DNA from: Pelomyxa schiedti
Lineage: Eukaryota > Evosea > Pelobiontida > Pelomyxidae
Reading direction: 5' to 3'
Length of the DNA: 64,000 nucleotides
NCBI GenBank assembly: GCA_020536535.1
Contig: JAHLWZ010000693.1
Span: 1 to 64,000 of the forward strand
The notes below the pieces were generated by a model that ran no database searches, had not been told where the DNA came from, and worked only from the letters and a program-made list of their open reading frames with translations. Position numbers and translations under genes: made by a program. Shown piece by piece: positions 24,401 to 35,636 of this stretch (position 1 is the stretch's first letter; each line of letters starts with the position of its first letter).

Positions 24401-26221
24401 GGAAAAGGGCGGCAGCACTAAATAAGTCTGTACATAGATGGTGCACTGCAATACCAATTGCTGTATTCAAAACAGAAGTCCTACATGATAGGAAAAACAC
24501 GCAAGCTCTCAGATATTGCCCGTTAGAGGGGCCCAACATTGGTTGATGCAAAAATTGCCCAACCTTTTCTCATGTGAGGAAAATATTGGGCAATTTCTGC
24601 TTTTAACCTTAGTTGCGATGCGTGTCTTCATTTCAGTTGGAGACAGCGCCTCTGTAATGGTTTCATTGATAAATGCACATTCAAAAGACGTTGACATTTG
24701 CTTATGCATCTCTCGCACAGAGACTGGACAGCAATACAGTGAGCCGTCCCCTTTATTTACATAGTACTTTGTTCTGAGGATTTCGTTCTCTTCCACTGCA
24801 TCCTGACAGGCACAGTAAAACCTTTTGGTGTCCAAACACCCGCCATCAAAGCACCCAGTAAACATGTTATGAAGCAATGAGTGATGTTGTGGTGGAATAT
24901 ATTGCTGAAGTGACCAAAATTCTTCTTGAATGGAAGAAGCAATATAAGGACAGTGGCTCCTATGCACACAAGAATACATATAAACAAGGGACACAAGTAA
25001 ACGACTGTAGAGAGCCAGCACGGTATATCCTCCTGGTTCAGGAAGAAACCAGTAGTGACTGGCTAGAAGTTGATGAAAATCCCGGGTTTGTTTTTGACTG
25101 AGATGTTGATTGATGGATAAGTTTTCTGCCAAACCACAAGTCAGGCATGAAAATTGGTGCCAAGTTGGGATATGTTGCAGAAGAGAGTTCAAAGCTAAGG
25201 GTTCTGGAATAGTAAGAAAAGGTGGCATATTCACCACTTGTGGTAATTTCCGTGCTACGAACGCTCGCACCCAGTTTTCTACCTTATCTTGGAAAATGGA
25301 TGAGACTTCCACACTTGTCGCTGCCTCCACCATTTCCGGACACTGCAAATTGCATTGATACGAGGGAGCAACCCATAGGCCAAGCCAGTCCACTGAAATT
25401 CCGTGATTTGACAGCACACACAGTGCGGAAAGGAACAAAAGGGGTGTGCTGCAGTCACACGTGCACAGTCTGTCTCTTGGTCTACATATGAAGTCAATAT
25501 CCTCCCATGAATGAGCAAGAATCACAGCAGAATTCCCATAATCTCCCTTTGCGCCGGGATCAGTGTATCCCTCGTTCTCTTGCTGTAGAGGAGAAACGGC
25601 AGGGGTCACAAATCCTAGAATATCGCACTGGACTCCAATACTACCCATAAGTGACTGTAAGCGGGTGGCGTGGTCCAAATCCGGGTTTGAATCTGTCTGT
25701 TGCGGCAGTAGTTGATCGCCGGTGGGGTGCAAGTACGAGTCGCCAAACCTTTCAGCGAACGCATTTGATCTGCCGGACCACCCCGCTTCAGTGTCCCCGC
25801 CACTTCCAAGTACCAAACAAAAAACGACGCCGGCAGATCGTCCTCCATCTCGATCCTCCGTGGAATCTCGTTCAGCTTGTCTTCCTGGTTGCCGGACTCC
25901 TTCGCGCTGAGGGAATCCCTCAAGGGCCCTGAGCACATCGCCGATGGATCTCACCACGACGGCGCGGCCGCGATCGTCGTACGAGCTCAAACTCGCACCC
26001 TCTTCGGCGCTTCCTGAAGTGTCTGGTCCGCTTACGCTTTTGTTGTCGGTGTTGGTGGCGCTGTCGGACGGACGCACGCAAGCTCGCTGGGAGAGGAGCT
26101 GGGAGGTCACGCATATGGAGTCGAGGAGATCTTCCCCTGGTTTCCACAACGACGACCACGCGGCAACGTCGGTCGTACAGCCGCTGGGCACCACGAGTAC
26201 ATTGCCCTTGTCGTTCTCCAT
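15419..26221 (-). CDS. hybrid nonribosomal peptide-polyketide synthetase (C-A-PCP-KS-DH-KR-ACP-TE)
   Basis: One multi-exon gene for a megasynthase, ATG at 26221. The N-terminal ~250 residues are unassigned. Condensation domain: ~25000-23600, entry NEILRTKY, active-site HHLCTD. Adenylation domain: ~23400-21650, with FTSGTTGTPKGV, NAYGPTE, GELHIGGPGVALGYFG, WFKTGDI and PSGKLDR. PCP: FFDLGCSSLTLVKL near 21430. Ketosynthase: ~21240-19880, with NTACSSSLVALH, EAHATGT and KAVGHLNTASG. No acyltransferase GHSxG is seen before the post-AT-like linker (LPTYQYDRE). Dehydratase: HKLFGINIAP near 18850. Ketoreductase: VLITGSSGA and QACYAAANA, ~17320-16800. ACP: IGLFDSLVSIQLHNIL. Thioesterase: ~16290-15419, with GLSYS instead of GxSxG. 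Verified splice junctions include 24564/24507 and 24118/24073. The NRPS-before-PKS order differs from the usual fungal PKS-NRPS. Most likely it makes a small aminoacyl-polyketide; the product is unknown. Confidence 0.88.
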
Positions 26222-26537
26222 AAGCTTTCCGTCAAAACGAAAGAAAAAAGCACTCCTTCTGTGCTTAAAACACGTGTTTTAAGCACATTTTTTCCTATCC
26301 TTCTGCGAACATGGATGTCCCTGTTGCACGACTAGATGGAGTGAGTCCGGCAGAGACAACAGGGCAATCCTCGATCTGTGAGTGCACGCCCACGGAGGAT
26401 TGGAAAGGGCTGGCCTCAGGAATGGTCCTCAGCACGATCTCCTTCGGACTTCGGTAAAAATGGCATTCCCTGCTCGAATTTTGCTAAGTCGTGATGGCCA
26501 AAACCAAAAAAAAAACTAAGTCACAAAGGCAAGTATC
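26222..26537. promoter_or_regulatory. divergent promoter region, megasynthase and TOP1
   Basis: About 316 bases separate the megasynthase start from the TOP1 start. A palindromic AAAACACGTGTTTT-like element (E-box core CACGTG) lies at about 26268-26281, a plausible shared regulatory site. A 48-codon ORF (26311-26457, ATG to TAA) lies here on the plus strand and could be a uORF or a missed exon; I found no in-phase splice linking it to TOP1. Confidence 0.4.
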
Positions 26538-29500
26538 ATGAGCGGTGGTGACGCCAAGGAGGTGCCCAGTAGTGCCACTAGTGTAGCAAAATCTAGTCGC
26601 CCGTCAGCTACTCCGGTGCGTTAAAAAAAAAAAACGCGTGTCGCGATGTTGCTTGGCGAAATAGAATTTGCATTGCCTAAATTCCCGCTTTTTTTTTTTC
26701 TCGCATTTTTGTGTCTTTTCGTCATCGCTGGGCGTTGCGTATTCCTTAATTACTTTCATATGTCCCTATTGGATACGGCATTTTAGGCCGCTAAAAAAGA
26801 TGCAGCTCCTTCCTCACCACCTTTGGCTCCTGCTGCTTCCGCCACACGACAAATGCCCAAAATAGTCTCCAAGACAAAAACTGCGGCACCAAATGCAACT
26901 CCCACAGTCGCACGTACTCGCTCCACCACCAGCTCTGCTCCTGCTGTCGTTCCTGCCCCTGTTCCTTCTCCAGCGTCTTCCATTCCTCCTTCTGAGACTT
27001 CTGCTGAAGAACAAATAGCTCCGGTGGAAGAGGCCCCTTCGACTTCAACAACCACAGCTGCTACTACAACCACTACATCAGCCACGAGTACCAGCAAAAC
27101 CGCCAAGTCATCAGTGTCTGGCACAACACCTACACCTGCAAAGGCGCCAGCTTCCAAAGGTACCGTCAGTTTGGCCCCTGCTAAGCCAAAAGCTGTGCAG
27201 ACACCTGCGAAGCCTGCCAGTGCGGCAGCGTCAGCAGCAGCGACTCCCCGTCCTGCGGAATCAGAGTCCAGTACTTCCCCCATGCCTCTGAACACTTTTT
27301 TCATGTTTTGTCAGGTTCATCGGGCTCAGGTTCTGATTCTGGCTCCGAGTCAGACTCGGGATCAAGTTCAGGTTCTGGTTCAGGTTCAGATACTGATACT
27401 GATTCGGAGTCGGGATCGGGATCCGGATCTGGGTCTGAGTCGGGCTCCGGGTCCGGATCCGGGTCTGGTTCTGGCTCTGGGTCAGAGTCGGGTTCTTCAT
27501 CGTCCTCTGAGGCCGAACCAGAGGGTGAATCAAGTTCTTCAGGTTTGCAGCAATTTCAGAAGAGTCTTTTTCACAACTCCTGCAGGTCCAAAACGGAAAA
27601 AATCGTCCACTACACGAAAAACGTCTCCCTCCAACGTAAGTTACTTCATTGGTCTTACCTAAAAGTAATAAATGGGTACAGAAATCTGTATCTTCACCAA
27701 AAGCGCCCTCAAAAAAACCCGATTCTAAGTCTACCACCACTGTAGTGAAGGTACGTCATTGTTCTCAGTTCCATCATTAAATGGGATAAACTAGGATGAC
27801 CCGGAGGAATCACCTGTTCCTAGAAAGAGAGTAAGGGAGGATACACCAGAACCTTCTAAGTCAAAGAAAAAAGAGGTACAGTATCATCCATGTGCCGAAG
27901 TGGCTCTGATAAATCCGTTTACAAAAACGAAAAAAGCCTCCAAGTAAAAAACCTAGAGCAAGGAAAGGCACTGTAGACAGTGGGGATGATGATTCTGACG
28001 ATGAGGCATCAGTAAGCATAACGTTTTGGTTCTCAATAACACTGTAAAGGAAGATGAAAAGCCAAAGCGTAAAGGTGGATGCAAATGGAAAACTCTGTCT
28101 CATAACGGCCCACTCTTCCCAGCGGCCTATGTCCCCCACGGCAAGAAACTCTATTATAACAGTTCCCGCTCTTACTTGTTTGGTACAAGCTCACACCAAT
28201 GTAAAAAAAAAGGAAAACCAGTGGATCTTACACCGGAAGCTGAGGAAATCGCGACATTTTACGCCAAGTATTTGGAGACTGACCACGTGAAGAAGGAACG
28301 TTTCCGGGAAAACTTCTTCAATGACTTCAAACTAAGACTTAAGGTGCCACTTATGTGAAGGAGGGTGGTAGTTAACATCCATATCCTGTCCAGCAATTAA
28401 AAGATCCTGCCAGCTCAACAATCAAAGATTTTTCTAAGTGTGACTTTACCAAAATTCACGCATACCTGAAGGAACAATCTCAAGCAAAAAAATTGCGCAC
28501 CAAGGAGGAGAGAAATGTAGTTCTCACCCCAATATTTGTACTTATGTTAGCTGTAGAGGGAGAAGAAGGAGAAAGAAGAACTTAGGAAGCAATATGGCAT
28601 TGCACTCGTGGATGGCAAAGAAGAAAGGATCGGCAATTTTACTGTTGAACCACCAGGATTATTCTTGGGGCGTGGGGAGCACCCTCTTACCGGGCACATA
28701 AAGGTATCACAATTGACCTCCTCTACCTCTCACAAGTTCTTCTTTTCCTTTGTGTAGGAGCGGGTGATGCCTGAGGATGTTACCATCAACATCGGCAAAG
28801 GTTGAAATTTTCCAAGTGCTGTTGAATCCCAATTAACTGGCCATAAGGAGAAAAAGTGCCCCAGTGTCCGGTAAAAGGGCACAACTGGGGGAAAGTTGTG
28901 CATAGCCCTGACGTCACGTGGTTGGCTATGTGGCGTGAGAAGGTTCAAGGAGGCTTCAAGTATATTTGGTTGCACTCTAGTTCAAGCCTTAAAGGGGCCT
29001 CTGACATGGAGAAATACGAGAAAGCCAGAAAATTAACGGCAAGGATCTCTTGTGTTATTGAGGTATTTATGAGACACTGCAGCAAAAAATCGAGGCCATT
29101 CGTGCGGCATACACAAGAGACTTTAAGTCTACCAACCCTCTAGAAAAGCAAAGAGCAACTGCGCTATACTTCATTGATACATTAGTATACTTCCTTCCTT
29201 TACTTTTGTTTGTTACCCATACCATGCGCCCAACAGGCCCTTCGTGTTGGCAACGAGAAGGGGGAAGAGGAAGCAGACACCGTCGGCTGTTGCTCTCTTC
29301 GTGTTGAACATATTCAGCTGTCTAATCACCCTAAACCTTTTTCCGTTTCATTTGATTTTCTTGGTAAAGATTCGATGCGTTATCAGAATACAGTCCAGGT
29401 ACTAAAAAATTCTATGATCACAAATTTGCTGGTCAATTTACACATATCTACAGGTTTGCGAGCCCGTCTACAAGAATTTGAAGGAATTCGTATCAGGGAA

Positions 29501-30735
29501 GAGCAAAACAGACAACTTGTTTTCTGATCTCAACACGACTCTTCTGAACAAGTACCTCAAATCCTTTATGAGAGAGTTATCTGCTAAAGTACCATCTGCG
29601 TTTCATTTCTCTTGTAATGCTAATGGAACCGCAAGGTGTTCCGTACATACAATGCGTCTTATACTCTAGAAAAGGAACTCAGTCAACATCCACCAGATTC
29701 TGATGCTTCACCCGAAGTAAAATTACAATTTTACAACAAGTGCAACAAACAAGTAGCTATCCTGTGCAACCATCAGCGCACCGTGAAGGAGACAGCTTTT
29801 TCTGCCAGTATGGGCAAATTTAAATCAGAGGTTTGAACCCACCCCACTCTCAGAAGTCTAATGCACATATTAGCTGCTGGCTCTTCAACGTGAAAGGGAT
29901 AAGATAATAAAGCATCTCGGGAGAAAGAAGATTAAGAAGGCAAAAGGGGAGGAGGACGAGGAGGTACAAAGTGATGATCCTGACATAGCTGAATATGAGG
30001 TACTTCTATCTCTAAACAGTCACAAAATTCAATTGAAGTGAATTGCAGAAAGCAAAAGCAGAGCGTGCAAAGTTGAAAAAAGAGCGAGAAGAGATAGAAG
30101 CCGCAGCTGCAGCTAAAAAAGGAGAAATTCCTGAGGAACCCTCCCCAAAGAAGGGCAAGAGCAAAGACAAGGGGGAGGTGATCATTCCTGAAAGTGAAGA
30201 ACGATGTGAGGTACAAAAACACTCTCCTAACACGAGGCTCTCACAAAACTCAGAAACGTCTTGCAGCAATTGCACAAAAAATTGCAAAAATTAAAGTCCA
30301 AATGTCCGACAAGGTATGTCCAATCCTTTTTTTTTCCCTCTTCCCTTATCTCTCAGTTTGTTGCCGTCCACTGACCTTTCTTACCAGGGAGACACAAAGA
30401 ACTACGCACTTGGTACATCAAAAATAAACTACCTCGATCCCCGGATTACTGTGGCTTGGTGCAAGAAAGTTGACCTCCCCATTGAGAAGGTTTTCGCCAA
30501 GGCCCTGAGGGAGAAATTCAACTGGGCCATGGATGTTGATGAAGACTTTGGCTTTTGTGACACTAAACCAGCCCGTAAAAGAGCACCCCCCAAGTCATCA
30601 GCCAAAAAGTCCGATTCTAAAAAAACCACTACCAGCAAATCCACCACCAAATCCACAAAGTCCAAATCCTCAACTACCACCAAATCTACGTCATCCAGCA
30701 AGACAAAGGGAACCTCCCCCCGCAAGGGACACTGA
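26538..30735 (+). CDS. TOP1: DNA topoisomerase I (type IB)
   Basis: Nuclear type IB enzyme that relaxes supercoils through a 3'-phosphotyrosine intermediate. Start ATG 26538 ([12 protein letters not shown]). A long disordered N-terminus follows, with Ala/Pro/Thr-rich, Ser-Gly/Asp/Glu repeat (27308-27540) and Lys-rich NLS-like segments. The core begins at [13 protein letters not shown] (~28080) and continues with [64 protein letters not shown]-like [44 protein letters not shown] and [10 protein letters not shown] charged linker precedes the C-terminal domain, whose [17 protein letters not shown] carries the catalytic tyrosine. A Ser/Lys/Thr-rich tail (ends TSPRKGH) is extra compared with animal TOP1. 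About a dozen introns of 30-90 nt interrupt it, one ending in a poly-A tract within YYN/KPVDL. The identification is secure; some N-terminal exon joins are approximate. Confidence 0.95.
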
Positions 30736-30895
30736 GCCCTACACCCAAGTAGTAAGTATGCAGAAATATACCCACATTCACGCAACGCACCCTCATTCCA
30801 GCCATTTCACCACCTTCTCATTACTGTGCCAAAGAGCACCTTTTGAATAGAAAGATAGTTCTTTCTCCAAAACAAATGGTTTTTTGTTTTTTCCC
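30736..30895. other. convergent intergenic gap
   Basis: 160 bases between the TOP1 stop and the glycogen phosphorylase stop on the opposite strand; no features seen beyond likely overlapping 3' UTRs. Confidence 0.5.
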
Positions 30896-33800
30896 CTAGG
30901 ACTTGGATGTTTTGAGAACTCCTTTGGTGACGGGCTGTGGGAAATCCAGTTTCCATTTCGTAAGTCCCCAGACTTGGGTTGCATACTGCTCGATACTGTT
31001 GTCACTGCTGAACCTTCCCATTCCCGCAATGGTGAAAAGGCACTTCTTGTTCCAAAGTTCACGGTTGAGGAACTCGGTGTCCACGAGGTTCTGCATGGCA
31101 ACATACTGTGGGAAGTCATGGCCCAGAAGGTAGTAGTCATTCCCGCCCCACAATGGATCCATCAAGGGCTTGTAGAGAGGGTACGGCCCGAATTCGCCGT
31201 TCTCAAGGCTATTTATTTGTCAGTTCGGAATGCCAATTAAATTACTCGGGGAATTCCTACCTGCGAAGTACTCCATAAAGGCGGTAATCTATGGCAGATG
31301 GGGGTCGGCTCCTTATGCCTTGCACTTGCTTTGGGAAGGTATCAATTTTTACAAAACAAAAAAGAGGTAACTCACATCGGTCCTAGCGCCAAAAATGTAC
31401 ATATTCTCAAATCCGATGCTTTCTCCAATTTCTACGTTGGCACCTGTACCAGTGTCAGATTGGAGACAAACGTGATGAATTTAGATCACCATCCATGGTC
31501 CCAAGGATGAGTCCTCCATTCATTGCAAACCTATAGAGCGTGAGGTGAAGTACAAGATTATGATTTTTTAAAGTACTTCATATTGCTTGTTCCTGAAGCC
31601 TCTGTTCCAGCAGTACTAATATGCTCGCTGATGTCCGCGGCCGGAATGATTTTTTCTGCCAGAGACACACTATAGTTGGATATGAACACAACCTTGAGCA
31701 AATTTCCAACATCTGGGTCATTGTTTATAACCTGAGAAAGAATGAGAGCTTTCCAATTGAGGTTTGGTTGGTTTACCTCTGCAACATTGTTGATGAGCAT
31801 AATAACTACTTTGGCTCTCTCATATCCGGCCGCTGCTTTTCCGGCAAAAATTTGTACACGAGGGACAACATTCTCCCTCTCCTTGGGTGTCATCATTTTT
31901 ATTGTGTGATAGCGGTGGATAATGCCCAGAATATTGAGTAGTTGCCTCTTATACTCGTGTATTCTCTTGACCTTTTTGTTGAAAAAAAATTAACACAGAA
32001 GTTTCGATAAAAATAGCCTGCCTGAATGTCAAACAGGGCTGTGGGAGTAAGAGTCACTGTGCCATTTGTTCTTTTCAAAACTAAGTTCGCCAGAACCGTC
32101 TTTGCATGGATCTTGCAATCTTCAAGAGCCTAACCAAGGGATGAACCCTAAAACACATATCTACTGATTAACAACCTGCAGCACTTTAGGGTTTACATTC
32201 TCTGGCTCTTTCAACTTTGCCAGGAGCTCTAAGTTTGTTGCCCAGTCTTTAGTCCCAAGGCAAGAGCTAATGAGCTATACAAAGTGAGGAACAGAATACT
32301 GACCAGTGACCTCCCAACCTCACTTAAAGGCCTGTTACAGCACAAAATCCACCGCCTTGGAGTGACACCATTGGTGATATTAATTATCTTGCCAGGCCAA
32401 AGTCTGTTCCATTCTCCAAAGAGTGAAGATTTGAGAATATCGGTGTGGATACGTGCTACTCCATTAACAATATGACTACTGACAAGGGCCAGATTTGCCA
32501 TACGAACCTGAACCTTTTAGTGTAATGAAGGATTGGTCAGGTACTGCTAACCGTCTTTGGAGAGCCTTCTTCAATGATGGAAAGATGCGAGATAATATCA
32601 TTTGCTGGGTTAAATGTTGCAGTTACCTTGTATTTGTCAGTAAACTCTCCATTAAAAGGGGAAAAACCTGCTGCAAGAATCGGTGATTGATCTCAAAGAT
32701 GATTTGCATGTGCCTGGGGAGAAGCCATTCTATCATTGGCACAGGCCACCTCTCCAGTGCTTCAGGAAGAACAGTGTGGTTGGTGAAAGAAAATGTCTTC
32801 GTAACGATATCCCAAGCCTGCAAAACTTTCATTATCGAAGTGGCGAGTTTGAAAGAGATACCGTGTCCCAGTTCAAACGGTAAATATCCAAAAATTGCCT
32901 CATGAGTTCCGGAATGGATCTAATCACGGAATTGGTCCTAACAGGAGGAAAAAGGTATTACATTGTTGGGTGTGTATCATTGAGCTGGATAGCCGTTTTT
33001 TCTGCAAATTGCTCAAGTGTAGCCTTGCTCCTTCGGTGTCTTCGCATTATATCCTGTATGGAAGCACAGCACAAGAAGAACTGTTGCTTTAGCCTCAACT
33101 CACGGCCTGCAGAAATAGTCAATGAAAAAGATAGTTAGATCGGCAATTACCATGCAAAGTATCTGTTTTGGGATAAAGAACACAGGAAAGTTCTTCATCA
33201 ATTTGCTTCTCTTTTAGTTGCTCCCAAGGATCCACGTGCCTCAGTGCTAGCTCTTCCAACTTATAGTGAGTCACTGGCTTGGAGCTCCATAACCGCAGTG
33301 TGAGCGTATTTTTAGTCCCATACCCAGGAATAGGAATATCATAAGCAATTGCGCCAACTTGGTTTGCAGGCACCCACTCGAATTTAATATCGCCTTTTTC
33401 ATCTACAAAACAAGCGTTTTTATAAGTTAAAAAGAAAAAGGGCGGCTAGCAAACCTGTTGTTATAGCGACATGACCTCCAAAGCCGATTTCATACTGGAT
33501 ATCGGTTCGACAGACTTCCCAGGGGTTCCCTTGTTCAAGCCAGAAGTCAGGAGTTTCGACTTGCTGTTTGTGGATGATATTTTGCTCAAATTGGCCATAT
33601 TTATAGCGGATTCCATATCTATCGTTGCTTGTTAAGTTTCCATACTTCTATGAAAAAGCTTACCCCCAGGAAGGATAGTTGAGTGTTGCTAGGGAATCTA
33701 CAATGCAGTTAACAGAATGGAAGAAGAAACAAAGTGAGAGCAAACCCAAAAAGCAAGCTGCCAACCTCCCTAGACCCCCTGAGCCGAGGCCAGGGTCATG

Positions 33801-34483
33801 TTCTTCATCTTCCACACCCTCAAGTTCCATGCCGAAGCGCTGATAGTGTAAGAAAAAGACCAAGACTCAAATAGTTTTTGTGAAAAGAAGCGGATTTTAC
33901 ATGGATAGCCTCGTTAAATGGCCCATGAAGCGCTCTGTTTATCAAAGCATTTTGCATAGCCCTCCCCATCAAAAACTCAATTGAAATATAGTAAGCCCTC
34001 TTTACTTCATTGTCCCTGAACAGCCTCTGTGTATCATTCCTTCAAAGGGGAAAAAAAAAAAGTAGAACATGTTAGGCACAAGGGGAAACAGGGAAAAAAA
34101 ACGCTGGGAGAAAGTCTAAAAATAGTCAAAATTCGTTACCAAGTCTCGATGAGGCGGTCCCTGAGAGCGAAAGAACAGGCCCTGAACATAGAGTTGTTTG
34201 ACAGGTTGATCCGGCTGCCGGCCAACGTGTACTCGTAGTGGTTAGCAATGTGCTGCATTATAGAATCCACGTCCTCAGGCACGTAGGCGGCCGTGAGCCC
34301 GAACAGAGGGTTGCTGTCAATGTCCGCCCCCAGCGACGACGGCGACACCACGGAAGTGGCGGTACGGCTCAGCCTGAGAAGCCCGCTGGCACGCAGGCCA
34401 GTGGATTCTGACCCAAGTGTGCCCTGCGGGGCAGTGGTAGATGTAGTAGTGGAGCTACTGCTGGTTGCGGTTGTTGTTGCCAT
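30896..34483 (-). CDS. glycogen phosphorylase
   Basis: PLP enzyme releasing glucose-1-phosphate from glycogen in the cytosol. From ATG 34483, a Ser/Thr-rich leader precedes the phosphorylase core: [36 protein letters not shown], the diagnostic [42 protein letters not shown]-like [100 protein letters not shown], and EASGTSNMK, which carries the PLP lysine. [14 protein letters not shown] follows across an intron. The end carries [13 protein letters not shown]. At least ten short introns interrupt it. The N-terminal leader carries several Ser/Thr residues but no clear match to the muscle Ser14 phosphosite. Only one glycan phosphorylase is in view, so starch versus glycogen specificity is inferred. 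Confidence 0.93.
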
Positions 34484-34845
34484 GGCAGTGTTCGTTGGTA
34501 GCAACAGTTCTGAGACGAAATTTTTTATTTTGGTTAAAACGGCGGTTTTTTTCTTTTGGTTTGTTTTTTTTGCTGTCCGCCGAGTGGTGAAAGGCCGCAA
34601 GAAGAAGCCCCGAAAGTTGGGAAAAATATGGAAATGGCAGCTGACCCTGTGGATCACCTCCCACCCCAGGGGGATCCGTGAGTAGAGACAACTGCAGTGG
34701 TCTGGCATTTAAGTCTTGTACATCAGAGATACTCGAACTTCTCTTTCGGGGTATCACCGCCATCAAACCGCAAAAAAAAAAAAAAAACAAACAAAACAAC
34801 AAACACCAAACACAAACAAATCAACAAGCACCAAACACAACGAAG

Positions 34846-35244
34846 ATGGACCCCGTAACGGGCTTCATGGCCAAGAAGATGGTGTCGGGGCAGATCGACT
34901 CTATCACCAGCCAGCTCGGCTTTGGCGGCGACGACAAGAAGGACGCGGAGAAGGACGCCAAGGACCGCGAGGCCGAGCGCAAGAAGGACGCGGAGGAGGA
35001 GCGCAAGCGCGAGGCCAAGAGGTCCACGGAGCGCGAGGAGCGCCACGCCCGCACCAAGGAGCGCAACGACGAGATCCGCAAGAAGTACGGCCTCGCGACC
35101 ACCTCGACCCCCGGCGCCCCTGCCTCCAGTTCCTCGTCCTCGTCCTCGTCCTCCTCGTCTTCTTCATCTGCCGCGAAGCCGGCGTCGTCCGCTCCTGCTA
35201 GTAGCAGCTCCTCTGGATCGTCTGATGGGTGCTTGTTGTGCTGA
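34846..35244 (+). CDS. complexin-like small coiled-coil protein with CaaX-like C-terminus
   Basis: A single-exon, GC-rich gene of 132 codons. The N-terminus (MDPVTGFMAKKMVSGQ) is followed by a highly charged Lys/Glu/Asp/Arg helix (residues ~25-85) that ends RTKERNDEIRKKYGL. This closely resembles the complexin accessory/central helix ending in R-x-x-I-R-x-K-Y-G. A poly-Ser/Ala/Pro linker leads to the terminal GCLLC, which has the C-a-a-x spacing used for prenylation, as in some invertebrate complexins. Complexins clamp or promote SNARE-driven fusion by binding assembled SNARE bundles; here that role is inference from helix similarity and the lipidation-like end. The alternative is a generic charged coiled-coil protein. 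The ATG at 34846 was chosen over an in-frame upstream start at 34678 because the latter crosses an AC-rich leader. An AATAAA follows at 35341. Confidence 0.6.
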   Translation: MDPVTGFMAKKMVSGQIDSITSQLGFGGDDKKDAEKDAKDREAERKKDAEEERKREAKRSTEREERHARTKERNDEIRKKYGLATTSTPGAPASSSSSSSSSSSSSSSAAKPASSAPASSSSSGSSDGCLLC

Positions 35245-35340
35245 GATTGCTTAATGAATCTCTGCTGGGATGAACCAACCCTCTAGATTACTCTACACCT
35301 TTGGAAAACCAATGACCTCACCACCCACTACTGTAAACAC

Positions 35341-35346
35341 AATAAA
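35341..35346 (+). terminator. AATAAA polyadenylation-like signal
   Basis: Canonical hexamer about 100 bases after the stop of the complexin-like gene and before the next gene's start at 35637. Confidence 0.4.
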
Positions 35347-35636
35347 GATTCTCTTTCACTTAACTTCCTTTACCTCCAAGAACTTTGTTCCCGGTCAATT
35401 CCATTAAAGGCGAACAAATCCATGGTGGTAGTATCTATCCGGCGTACCAAGATGAAGGTCATTGGTTGGAAACTTCACAGAGGGTGAAGACAAGTGTTTT
35501 CCGCACACCCAATCCAACTTGGGAAAATTTATTCAGTAACAGTTTTTGTGATCCAGTCTCGGACAATACGCGCATTTTTTCCTGTTCCAAACAACACGAT
35601 GGTGTCACCTTGGGCCCAACAACAGGGAAAAATTAA

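Noticed and set aside
27261-27740. Antisense and alternate-frame repeats (Gln/Thr/Ile-rich) over the Ser-Gly repeat of TOP1
   Set aside because: Shadow frames of the Ser-Gly/Asp repeat; the TOP1 frame continues on both sides.
34716-35254. Arg/Gly- and Arg/Ser-rich frames overlapping the complexin-like gene
   Set aside because: Shadows of the GC-rich Lys/Glu/Ser codons; only one frame gives a patterned amphipathic helix and a clean end.
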